Positions 34,563 to 43,890 of a stretch of DNA of 53,563 nt are shown one piece after another; the first letter of the stretch is position 1, and each line of letters begins with the position of its first letter. The DNA is from Gamarada debralockiae (lineage: Eukaryota; Ascomycota; Leotiomycetes; Helotiales; Hyphodiscaceae): NCBI GenBank assembly GCA_002803225.1, contig NXFV01000721.1, forward strand, positions 1 through 53,563. The letters run 5' to 3'. The notes under the pieces were generated by a model, which searched no databases, was not told the DNA's origin, and saw only the letters and a program-made list of their open reading frames with translations. Made by a program: the position numbers and the translations under genes.

Positions 34563-35552
34563 ATGTCCACAATGAGAAATCTCACAGCCTACTACCCAGG
34601 CGCAGGCCTCGTCCCCACAGATTCGGAAATCGGAGCACCAATCCCTCTGCCTACCTCCTTCCCATTTCTCAGTTTACCGTCGGAAGTAAGACACAAGATA
34701 TATCGCTTTCTATACCGCTCTCACCTCCCAATATACCCAACAGTCCCCAGCAAACAGTCTACCGGTAGCTGTCGCGGCTCGTTGAAACGGACATCCTTCC
34801 CAATATCCTTCCTTCTTACGAGTCACCAAATCCACTCCGAGGCCAGTGCCATCCTCTGGGGTGATAACCAGATTATCCTTCAATTCCCATTGAACTGGAA
34901 TCGTGAGCGAGAGAATTGCTCTCTATCAAGGGAGCCTGGGCGGACACAACCTCATTGGTTTGCTCAGTACGAGACGTGGATGCCTCCCTTGCATCATCTA
35001 CAACAAATACAACATCTCGTCATTGAGGTACATCTTTTTCGTTGTACGGCTTCGAATACGCCGGCACATATACCCGCTGAGCCAGCCGCCCTGGTTCGAA
35101 AGGAACTCGACGTTTTCTGCAGCGAACTTGGGAATAGACACCACATTCGCAATCTTGAAATCCGCTTCACAGACGTTCTATCAAGCTACAATCCCAACGA
35201 ACTCCTAGTCAGCTGGGGCCACTTCCCCGTGAAGCACTACAGTGATGCTGGAGGGCAGTCACATTTACCTTGGACGAACATCCCTGCCGCTGGTTGTTGT
35301 TCACGATTTGGGAACTCAGCGTTCGCGAGGAAAGATCTGGACGTTCAAGAGTTAGAGAAGCTATGTAGGCAGTCGATTGATGTTGATCAGCAAGTGTTGG
35401 AGCCGTTGGCAAGGTTGAGGGGCATTGACAGTGTGCGGGTTGTCGGGAGGGTTTCCGAGGATTGGACGGAGTTTCTTGAAAAATCTCTTCGAAGTCCGCC
35501 GGGAGCCAGATTGGAAAGCTTTAAGCACAGGACAACTGTACGTTGGGACTGA
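34563..35552 (+). CDS. F-box-like / fungal-specific 329-aa protein
   Basis: One exon of 329 codons opens with ATG at 34563; a second ATG lies three codons on. Residues about 33-52 (FPFLSLPSEVRHKIYRFLY) match the Leu-Pro-x-Glu-x-Arg-x-x-Ile-Tyr pattern of the large fungal family with an F-box-like N-terminus. This pattern is often followed by a loop to the LLTSHQIHSEASAILW motif, present here at about residues 84-100. Such proteins are presumed substrate receptors or have unknown roles. No membrane segment or signal peptide is visible. The C-terminal half has no recognisable domain. It looks intact. Confidence 0.68.
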   Translation: MSTMRNLTAYYPGAGLVPTDSEIGAPIPLPTSFPFLSLPSEVRHKIYRFLYRSHLPIYPTVPSKQSTGSCRGSLKRTSFPISFLLTSHQIHSEASAILWGDNQIILQFPLNWNRERENCSLSREPGRTQPHWFAQYETWMPPLHHLQQIQHLVIEVHLFRCTASNTPAHIPAEPAALVRKELDVFCSELGNRHHIRNLEIRFTDVLSSYNPNELLVSWGHFPVKHYSDAGGQSHLPWTNIPAAGCCSRFGNSAFARKDLDVQELEKLCRQSIDVDQQVLEPLARLRGIDSVRVVGRVSEDWTEFLEKSLRSPPGARLESFKHRTTVRWD

Positions 35553-36007
35553 TTTATGCAAGGCGAGGCTGTGGCAAGTTCGTATGCCCGACAGTTCATT
35601 CTCAACCCCACATTTTCGCCAAGTGTTGATGGAGCAGCTATCCCATCTCTCTTACATTGTTCTTGAATTATCAAATGTTGGAGTAAGGCTTCTTGAATTT
35701 TGTTTGACATCGCATTTTTCCTCTTCTCCATTATTCATTCCAAAGTCATACTGACTCTAATCATCAACAATCCAAATCTTTGAATAACCCAATAAGCCCT
35801 GATTCACAGCACACGAAAATAACATAGTGTCTATGTCGGAAACACTCGCTCTACCCAACTAGACTATAAAATCTCCCACTCTGTTCGTCCCTCCCTCCTT
35901 CCTTCTCGATCAACAGTACCCAATACAAGCAATACCAAAGACCCTACTCTTAAAATCTCCAACTACTACAATTGAACCTTTAAACATCAGAGCAAAGATC
36001 CTTTAAA
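35553..36007. other. Intergenic region
   Basis: No gene is supported. The last 150 bases are pyrimidine-rich with short A/C tracts, typical of a fungal leader, and precede the small ORF at 36008. Confidence 0.4.
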
Positions 36008-36369
36008 ATGCCGGGAGGTTGGTCTTGGTTCCGGTGCTGGCACTGGCACCCACAAAACAGACCCCACAATGGTCAATATAACGGTTAGACCAGGGTCAAT
36101 GGCGCAGCGTGCGATATGTGCATGGTAAGGCAGATTTTCACAGCTCCTAGCTTTCTCTCAGAGATCCCTCCAGTTAACTTTAACTGATATCGCTAATGCT
36201 TCACTCTTTTTAGGCAGATTTCTGCACCTCTGAATGTGCTCGACTTCACCGTCAGATCGGAGTCATAGGGTGGAGGTCGGAGAAATCTGTATTTACGAAT
36301 GATGGAGTGTTGGATTTTGCATGGCTTTGTACATTAGAGATTTGGAGTTGGGAGTTCACTGTTCAGTGA
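36008..36369 (+). pseudogene. Small Trp/Cys-rich ORF interrupted by in-frame UAG
   Basis: A fungal-type leader precedes an ATG at 36008 that reads MPGGWSWFRCWHWHPQNRPH to a TAG at 36086-36088. The same frame continues, open, for 12 codons (TRVNGAACDMCM) to a GTAAGG donor. It then splices across an intron of 89 nt, with CTAAT and TTTTTAG signals, to a second exon (36214-36369) starting ADFCTSECARLHRQIG. Without the TAG the product would be about 90 aa with a CxxC...CxxxC zinc-like pattern (CDMCMADFCTSEC). I do not recognise the family. Either the gene is freshly broken, it is read through, or its exon structure differs from mine. Confidence 0.4.
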
Positions 36370-37659
36370 GAGGAAAATGCCTGACTCTGAATCGTTCAAA
36401 TAATTTGAGTTGATTGAGGTCATCTATGTGTCTCCTACATCGGTATATCTTTACTCGCTGTACTTCAGTGTTTGCAAGTGCATAGATATATCTGATAGAG
36501 CTTCCGATCAGGAATTGATGAAAATTGAGAAATAAACCGCCATCAACTAGTTCGTAAGAATTTCAAACAGGAACTTCCCAAGGACTTCTGTCTTAACTAT
36601 TCACTTCGTTTGCCTTTGACCAAGGCGGGCATTTTGGGAACCTGGTTATAGCGAGCCCACATCACTCTCCTATCCGATCATGACCCTTATAACTAACACT
36701 TGTCGAAAATTTCTTGACTAGTTTCTTACCGGTACGGAGGCTAAATATTTGAACTTGCTTTCTTCAAGAAAGCTTCCACTGCTTTGAAGGTCAAAATCCA
36801 GCTCAACGACTTTAGGTGGTCTGCTGTCAGAGGAGGTAGTGACGTGTCAAACGCTGATCCTCACCATGTTGAGCTCATATCAACATCACGCCACTACTAT
36901 TATGAGCTCATGTATAACCCCTATCGAACTCATGCCGAGATCATGCTCAAGGTGCAATGTGCAACACAAGCATCGAGTACCCACCATCGCACATGATCAC
37001 TTCTACGGTTGTACAGGCGACAACACTTCAAAGGTACTCACATACCGTCCTTTGAATTGCCAGGTTCCTTTTTGGCAAAAGATAACTAAGCCCCCATGTA
37101 TCCAGTATCTTTTTCTCGTCACTGCTATGACTTTGTGGGAGAAGGAGTAGTGTGGAGCCGAAGCTCCCCATTTTTGAACTTTGAGTAGGATAAGCGGCCG
37201 AATGAGGTGGGCGCCGCCCTCATCCTCTTATCATTTACAAGAGAATGGGCGTTTCAAGGCTAAGATTGTTGAAGATACGGAAAGATTCATTTCCCCTCCT
37301 CTGTCATTTATCATTCCGTCTCCTCTCTTCTTTCATCGCGCCAGTTGGAATGGAATCCACCCAAATCATCAACTTCCTTATTGTTGGCTTTAAAGTATTC
37401 AGCAAAATGGACTCATCAAGGTGTGCATGGTTACCAGATCCAGTAAATTAATATAGATTCTCCTTGTGGCGGCGTCCTGTGTCGCGTCTTCGGTGAGTGA
37501 GCCGGAAGTGATCTGACAATAAACTTGCTAGCCGGCTAGGAGACGCTGGGTTTGATGGCTCCATGATGTAAGTTTCTATCTTCCCTTTCAAACGCACTAA
37601 TTTAATGTAAGAGCAGGAATGGACTGAATATTCTCCCATCATAGACAGACTACTTCAGT
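36370..37659. other. Gene-free region
   Basis: Nothing convincing in either strand. It may hide the lost N-terminal part of the transporter pseudogene that starts near 37,660. Confidence 0.4.
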
Positions 37660-38435
37660 CTCACCACCACTCTTGCTTTGGACACAGCATCTGTTTGGAT
37701 TGGTGGATGCATAAACTGGTTTCTTCTATGAAGTAGTAACTCATGCAATAGGCCGAAAGACGCACTCCTGCTTGTAGCTCTTCTCACTATTGTAGAAGTT
37801 ATCTTGCAAACTGCAAGCCAAAATATCGCCATGTTTGTCATTTCGAGGATCCTAATAGGCCTTGGAACTATCGCAAGCGGCTCGTTACAATTATTTATGA
37901 TTCTTTACTCAATGCACGTTTAGCCAATAGTAGGTGATAGAACCAACAATCTCGCCCAGACCCTGCCATTTTGCTTGGAGGGCGTGGGGCCTAGGAGTAT
38001 TCTACAATTTCTGGTACGTGGCTAAGTGACCTATTTTAAATTTAAACTGATAATTTAGGTGGGCTTATTGCATCCGGTGTGACGTACTGATCTGCAAAAA
38101 TTGAGCCGACCTGGGCATGGCGTTTGCCCTCGGCACTCTAGGCAGTCTTCAGCATCATCTGCATACAATTGCTTCCCTTCCTCCTCGAATCGCCTCGCTG
38201 GCTTGTATGCAAAGATCGACACGAAGAGGCACTCGAGGTTGTAGCACTTACATACGCAGATGATGATCAAGAGGATCCCGTAGTACTAACCCAGTATAAA
38301 GAGATTGTTGATACATTAAAGTATGAGTTTGCAAACGGCAAGACATTAAGCATTATCCAAACAGTCAAGACGCCAAGTGCGAAAGCCACTCCTACTCCCA
38401 ATTCTGAAGAAAGGTATTATTATTTGGTACTATAA
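37660..38435 (+). pseudogene. Broken MFS sugar (hexose) transporter
   Basis: From 37750 a frame reads RPKDALLLVALLTIVEVILQ and NIAMFVISRILIGLGTIASG up to a stop at 37921. Next comes WRAWGLGVFYNFW, then (after an apparent intron) GLIASGVTY-stop-SAKIEPTWAWRLPSAL-stop-AVFSIICIQLLPFLLESPRW and EEALEVVALTYADDDQEDPV. These are the helix and loop landmarks of fungal STL1/hexose transporters. In-frame stops are TGA at 38088-38090 and TAG at 38139-38141; the second is one C-to-T change from the expected CAG, as RIP would make. Only the middle of the family's roughly 500 aa is present. Confidence 0.85.
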
Positions 38436-38465
38436 CCTAGAGTCTAATTATGAATAGCTTCACGC

Positions 38466-38648
38466 TGTGACAACTCTACATAAAGGAGTCTCACAAAGGG
38501 GACGCGGTGCAGAAGGTGCTGTATTGTACGGAAATACTAAGCTAAGGAGAGAAGGAAAAGAGTACACGACCTAACATATCTGAAGGGCGCGCTAGCGCGC
38601 CACGCGTCAAGTGAATCAAGTCAAGTGACATTCGCCAGAACTGTCACA
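38466..38648. repeat. Possible solo LTR (183 bp)
   Basis: The stretch starts TGTGACA and ends TGTCACA, a 7-bp inverted terminus of the TG...CA type used by LTR elements. I cannot find a matching 5-bp target duplication or a partner LTR. Inside lies the 16-bp perfect palindrome GGCGCGCTAGCGCGCC (38586-38601). Confidence 0.35.
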
Positions 38649-40152
38649 ACATCCTGCCGTTTCCGACGGCCGAAGAGCTGCGCCTCCGCCAAGTCCCAGT
38701 AGAGCTAGAGGCTTTTCTTCATTTACCTAGCCACCATATATTACTTCCTCTCTTGGACGGATATAGGGTGTATATGGCGCTCGAGCTTACAGTTTGGAAT
38801 GAAGTGAAGGCTTCGGCTTGTATTTCAAATCGCCCTAGCTCTTTGCCTCCTCGTCAAGAAGATCGAGCACTGTGGAAGCTTTGTGAGCGTGCCCCCCGTG
38901 ACCCAATGGAAGCTTGGTGTGAGGATCTAGGAACAGTCGCGGAAGCGTTTGCTTCTACCTGAGATATATCACGCATATTAGTAGGTGCTTCAAGTACGTA
39001 AGGCAAACGATGTATTACATCACGAGCATCCTGCTGTTGACATTGGCTCGATTGGTATTTGTCATATTTAGCTTTAGCAAATGTGTAGCCTTTGTAGGCG
39101 AATCCGGCTACTGCTACTATCGCTGAAGCAGAGCCAGCCGCTACGCCGACGATCTGAAGAGCGGACGGCATTAAATCGTTGGAAATGTGTGCAATAATTA
39201 AAGTTGTGTAGGTAAAGGATCGGTTTGAGTATGGCAGGTATATCTCATCGTTTATAGTCAAAAGCTCATTTTCGTATTAGACATGAAAGGTGGGCTCGCA
39301 GAACACGTATCAATATATATATCACTATGGAGGCGCGAATGCTATGCGCTCACACGTGACCGGCAATAGCGAAGCATGGCAGATAAAGCAAAGCGAGTTG
39401 AGACACCACCAGCAGATTGACGACAAAGCAAGAGGCGGACATCATTTTCCACATCTTATCCAGTTATAACCTTGATGCTGAGAGAAGCTAGGTTAGAGAG
39501 CTGGTGCATAGATCAATTTAGACATCGATTTGTTCATTGAGGAGTATAGTATTTGTCGCGAAACAATTTCTGAAACCCTTCGCGCTCGTGTGAAAGAGTC
39601 GCTAGGCTTGGCATACATCAATTGGCTCTTGGGCATCCGAATGACGCGCCGTTTGCCCCGACCGCTTGAAGTTGCATACTGTTCATGGATCCCAGTGTGT
39701 TCTGAAATCGTATGGGCTGCGTGGGTGCCCCAAAAAGTTCAAGATAAAAATTGATGTCCACCATCACAAAAGTCAGCTGCGTTCTGCCCGACGATTTTTA
39801 AGCCACACAACCTTATCAACGACCCCAACACGAGGCACATTCAGCAAAAGCTGCGTGCAGCACCGGCTCGAGATACAAGATTCATCATATATCAAAAGCA
39901 CTCAACAATTGGATCACAGGTGAGAATTTGTTTTAACCTGTTCATCGAGTATCTCTGACATTCATAAGTGGCTTTGAGCTAGAATTGACCCAGTTTCGAA
40001 ATTTTAGCGAGACCCCATGAAAAAGGGTCTCAAAAACAATTGATTTTAAAATGCAACTAACAATCAGAATCTTAAAAATCTGGTAAAAAGGTACATATGC
40101 TTCTATTCTTTTATTTTTCTGACTTGAGAGTGTTTTAATGAGTTTTAGTGTA
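38649..40152. other. Mostly gene-free flank of the inverted-repeat segment
   Basis: A plus-strand frame (about 38,652-38,961) and a minus-strand frame (38854-39171) overlap on opposite strands. The second starts MPSALQIVGVAAGSASAIVA, which would be a membrane segment. I cannot choose between them and give neither a name. The rest shows no structure. Confidence 0.35.
38854..39171 (-). CDS. Hypothetical 105-aa protein with N-terminal hydrophobic segment
   Basis: From an ATG at 39171 the frame gives 105 aa. An N-terminal hydrophobic stretch (residues about 3-24) is followed by a charged KAKYDKYQSSQC region and a Ser-rich tail. A plus-strand frame overlaps almost all of it. No family recognised, so the call is weak. 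Confidence 0.2.
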   Translation of the reverse strand: MPSALQIVGVAAGSASAIVAVAGFAYKGYTFAKAKYDKYQSSQCQQQDARDVIHRLPYVLEAPTNMRDISQVEANASATVPRSSHQASIGSRGARSQSFHSARSS

Positions 40153-40193
40153 ATGTCTATCCCTGTGTGCCGGAAAACCCTGCGTGCCGGAAA
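40153..40193 (+). repeat. Left terminal inverted repeat
   Basis: It starts ATGTCTATCCC just after TA at 40151-40152. Inside it the word CCTGYGTGCCGGAAAA occurs twice. Two of its three differences from the right copy are C-to-T changes at CpG sites, as RIP or deamination would cause. Confidence 0.7.
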
Positions 40194-40836
40194 GACTTTA
40201 TAACCAGGGGGTCTTAAATCCCCACCACATCAATATATAGTGTAATAATTAGTTTACCATTGTTCTTTAGCTATGTCTCTACAAGGAATCGACTTGCAGT
40301 TAGAAAATTACTATAGTTTGGCCGTGCTGTCGGCCGTTCTATTGGGAGCGTTAAAAGCTGCTATGGCCATTACCCCTTGCTCTATTATGAATATTAACCT
40401 ATCCGCGTAATTCGGGGCCGTGGTTTAGAGCTTCTATAAAGTTCAAATCTACTTCTAAAGTTTGAAGATACAGAATGGAAGGAAAACTTTTGTCCGCATT
40501 TATCCGGACAAAACTGGTGGTACATAAAATGCCGCATCTTAATAAGTGAAGGATTTATCGCCCTTACGTAATACTGTATTCAGAACCACGTAAATCGTAG
40601 CTCAACTACTAATTTTATTTATGTCACGTGATACGGTGGCGCAGCATGGCTTGCTTCTGGAAGTTTCCATAGGCAGCCATCTTTCTGGTTCTTCCAATCT
40701 CCATCCCCATCCCATCCCCATGTCCATGTAAGGTACGGAGGCAACGCCTTATGAGCGACAGTGCCAGTAAAGCTCTTGCAGAGGCCTCCCTGCCAGGAGA
40801 GCCTCGAGGCTATCTGTATTCAGGAAACGTTTATTT
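40194..40836. other. AT-rich inner flank of the left inverted repeat
   Basis: No supported gene. A 46-codon frame starts at the ATG near 40,274. A perfect 9-bp inverted repeat (TTTTGTCCG at 40488-40496, CGGACAAAA at 40505-40513) and a TCACGTGA palindrome (40624-40631) are present. Confidence 0.5.
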
Positions 40837-41586
40837 TCATTTGTTTTGAGCTCTAAAGACGTTATATGTCCGCGCTGGCATTTCATTAATCCATTCGAAA
40901 AAGTTGACGGAATAACTTTCACCGATACATGGTGGAAATGGGTCCTGAATGCATAGGACTGTCCCCTTTCCTGCCGGATGACCATCGCCCCGGATTCCCA
41001 CTATTACCACAAAATGTCCCACACTGCCAATTTGCGCGGTATATCGTTTGGCATAAGTCAACATGTCCACCATAATCGGGCCTTCCGCGATAAGGTTGCG
41101 AAACGCTGTAAGCTCCCATGACATTGGAGGAAACAATTCGAGCCCTTGAGCTTCAGCAAACTTGCTGAGGGGCGTCCAGTCATCCACGTTAGAGTAGTTG
41201 CGAATCCGCCCATTGCTGATAAGCTCTGGTGGGGTTGATGCTATAACTTCTTGGACTGTCGTGTTTCTGAGTGCTGCGGTACAAGCGGCCCAACAAGTAC
41301 CCGGGTCAGGCTGCGGAATAAATGGCACGTCGTGATAGATCGGAACGTACGCTTCGGTGTTCTTCAGTGCATTCCAGGTGCAGATATCTATCGTACCATC
41401 AGATGGCGACAGTGGGAGATGTTCAGAACGCTGAAACTCGTGCACGACTGACAAAGTGTTTGGCCCATAGACTCCATCAATGATGAGACTCGAAGAAACT
41501 CGGGCTTGCAGGAAAGACTGAAGGGCTTTTACTTCCTCGCTCCCTTTGCCAAGCCTAAGTGGTTCAATGGCGTTGTCCAAGCCCAT
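40837..41586 (-). CDS. Peptidoglycan-binding-like domain fused to papain-like cysteine peptidase
   Basis: An intronless 249-codon frame. Residues about 8-75 form a PG_binding_1-type domain: LRLGKGSEEVKALQSFLQ, then IDGVYGPNTLSVVHEFQ, its standard signature. Residues about 84-245 look like a clan CA cysteine peptidase of the C39/AvrRpt2 (C70) kind: Cys98 in DPGTCWAACTAAL, His191 in GSVGHFVVIVGI and Asp215 in CIQDPFPP are in the right order and spacing. No signal peptide is visible. This architecture is common in bacteria and unusual in fungi, so horizontal transfer is plausible. It may cleave bacterial wall peptides or act on protein. It sits inside the inverted-repeat segment, with two other genes. 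Confidence 0.82.
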   Translation of the reverse strand: MGLDNAIEPLRLGKGSEEVKALQSFLQARVSSSLIIDGVYGPNTLSVVHEFQRSEHLPLSPSDGTIDICTWNALKNTEAYVPIYHDVPFIPQPDPGTCWAACTAALRNTTVQEVIASTPPELISNGRIRNYSNVDDWTPLSKFAEAQGLELFPPMSWELTAFRNLIAEGPIMVDMLTYAKRYTAQIGSVGHFVVIVGIRGDGHPAGKGTVLCIQDPFPPCIGESYSVNFFEWINEMPARTYNVFRAQNK

Positions 41587-42167
41587 TTCAAGCCCCTGAG
41601 AATCTTTTTCGGCGCAAGGTGAATGTTCTCAGACGATATCTCGGAACGTGGAGTAGTTTCGAGAGCAAACGTGCAACTGTTCTGGAGAGGTTTCGAGCAG
41701 GGGTTTGGTTTCGATTTTGATCGAAAGGATGTCTCTGTGAATCAGCCGAGTTAGATCAGTTCAGCTATAACCACGATGTGGAGACGTACAAGTAATGACC
41801 AGCCTTGACGGCCTCCGCAGAGCGAGAGCAGCAACACCTTTAACAGTATAGAGATCCAACTACTTCGCAGATTGATCTAGACTTGCCTCCGAGGAAGCCG
41901 CTGATCATCGAAGTCCGTCCTAGCCGATAAGGTAAGGGTTGGCTAGGTGTCCTTACAGTAGATGTTGAAATATTTCCTGAACCCGAATTCAGGCAGTGCG
42001 GGGTTGACTGCCTAACGAACGTAAGGCACAATTCGTACTACCGTGCGAAAAGTTACCTCGCACAGTTCATTTCTTCCTAAGGTTACGTATGTACCATATC
42101 CTAGGCATTACACATTATTGAAGTCTCGAGATCAAATCTAGTCCATTCAGCTATTGAGGTTTCTGAG
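41587..42167. other. Divergent promoter region of the peptidase and gene B
   Basis: The peptidase gene and the next gene are transcribed away from each other, about 580 bp apart. Nothing else is visible. Confidence 0.5.
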
Positions 42168-42871
42168 ATGGACTCCGTCGACTCAGATCCTGAATCCACC
42201 CAAAACCCAATCCCCGCCGACGCCCTCCCAGGGCCGGAGAGTATTGATGGCTTCAATGAGCTACCTCCTAGCCCGCCAGAGCCAACCTCAGGAGTAAGTC
42301 TCTGACAAATTAGCCTATGCCCTTATTCTCCACAGTTACTAATTAATGCTCGTAAAGGGAATTACCAGCGGCGTGATTCGTGCTGCTAGAGGCATACCAG
42401 CTTGTGTCTGGATCATAAATAAGCATAGCGAAAAGATTACAGTCGTAGTGTCTAAATATGGTCCGAATCGCCTGCTCTCAGGCGTGGAAGCAACTGGGTC
42501 TGCCACTGGTGGCGGCCTGAAATACAGCACTACGGTATCGTACCCCCTATCTGCACTCAGTGATTTCCCGCTGAGATTCTGCTGCAGTGCTAACAGACAA
42601 GTATCCATAGACCTTCGAAAGCCCCGCTACCCAAAAGACTCTGGATCCAATAAATTCACCAGGTTCCACAGCCGTCTTTCCCCTCTGGAAAAGGCGAAAC
42701 AATTTTGGTGTTGTGACTATCTTCGCGGGGTCCGACATGAAGTTGTACATCCAGAATGACAAGATACCAGTAGGGGCAACGGGATACTTTATGAACAAGC
42801 CGAACTTGTGGATGATCGACTATGATGGAAATGAGATTCATCAGGATCCTCCGTCAATCCGAAAAACCTGA
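42168..42871 (+). CDS. Unrecognised 187-aa protein (gene B)
   Basis: Exons 42168-42293, 42358-42534 and 42611-42871 join in phase. Introns of 64 and 76 nt have GTAAGT and GTATCG donors, CTAAT and CTAAC branch points and AAG/TAG acceptors. The N-terminal about 42 residues are acidic and Pro-rich, without signal peptide. The rest is a compact beta-rich region (ACVWIINKHSEKITVVVSKY, FESPATQKTLDPINSPGS, FPLWKRRNNFGVVTIF, MKLYIQNDKIPVGATGYF). That layout of alternating hydrophobic strands with a closing Gly-x-x-x-Phe reminds me of fungal lectin- or cytolysin-like sandwiches. I cannot name the family, and the resemblance is weak. It is probably functional, as frame and splicing are clean. Confidence 0.72.
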
Positions 42872-43091
42872 ACCGGGCACACCCTCCGAAGGCGAAAGTT
42901 CACAACGCAAAAGACAGTTCAAGATAGCTTAAGGGTGCCTAAGATGGATTGTATGCTAAAACCGAATCCTTATCTACTCCATTCAAATACTTTTCTTGGT
43001 CTTCCTATTGTCGTTGTGAGAACCCGCCCTCTTCCCTACTTCTTTTCCACCTTTCCAGCCTTTTTGGTAGTCTTTTGTGGGCTCTCTGTTT
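42872..43091. other. Spacer between convergent genes B and C
   Basis: A pyrimidine-rich stretch of 220 bp, probably both 3' ends. No ORF of note. Confidence 0.4.
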
Positions 43092-43890
43092 TCATGCCGA
43101 GTTCTCAGGCTTGAAAGGTCTTATCTGCGGGGGAAAGGCGCTCTTCAGAATAGCAATGAGAGACCTTAAAGCTGCAAATCTACCAAACGCGACAACGGTG
43201 GCACCCACGGCTGGGAGAATGAAGATAGCGTGAGAGATACCGTTGACAACGTTCCAAAATCTCTGGAAAGCTGCCCAATGATCCCAAGCATAGAACAGCC
43301 CTTTCTGCAGGACGGCACCCGTACCTTCGACGAATGAAATTTGAGCTGCGTGTCCAGGATATATCGCAGCTAGAGAGAACAAAAAGGTAAATTATGGATA
43401 CTGCACGTTGAGCTTGGGCAGGGACCTACCTGCAGCTATTGAGCAGCACTTAAACTTCACCGACGCAAGTTCCACATCGTGCCCTCGCATAAGTGCCACA
43501 GCGAACGTCACTTGAAGTACTTCCTTCCCGAACAACCACCAATAATCGTATATCCCCTCAACGAAAGACATACCGGGGATGAGTCCAGCGCCGAAGGTCT
43601 TCATAAATCGTTTGCCAGCGCGGGACACGGGGTAGTTCGCCTCCAGCTTCTCAACATCGTTTTTATATTCCTGTCCTAACGCCCTTGCACCTATTATGAC
43701 TTCCTCATAATGTTTGAGAAGTTCTTGGACCTTCGAGGTCGCATTTTTGGCCTGTTTGTAGGTTAAGCATGCCAGAGCAAGTTTGTAAAAGGTAGGATCA
43801 TACCTCGACGACCTGTTCGCCATCTTCCGCTCCATTGTGTTCTTCGGTTGCTTCCCCCTCTTCTTTTGCCTGATCTTTCGGAAGTGCCAT
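43092..43890 (-). CDS. Unrecognised membrane protein with acidic coiled-coil head (gene C)
   Basis: Exons 43804-43890, 43430-43751 and 43092-43369 join in phase to 228 aa; the introns are 52 and 60 nt with normal signals. Residues 1-29 are highly acidic. Residues about 30-75 form a coiled-coil-like helix (SKVQELLKHYEEVIIGARAL). Two hydrophobic helical stretches follow, one in the middle (about 90-135) and one near the C-terminus (ISHAIFILPAVGATVVAFG), then a basic tail. No enzyme motif is seen. It could be a membrane anchor, a pore-like executor, or a partner of the neighbouring peptidase. These are guesses from composition alone. Confidence 0.66.

Noticed and set aside
40436..40460. tRNA-like B-box word 'gttcaaatct' near an A-box-like word
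   Set aside because: Spacing is too short and no cloverleaf can be drawn. I found no tRNA or rRNA gene in the window.
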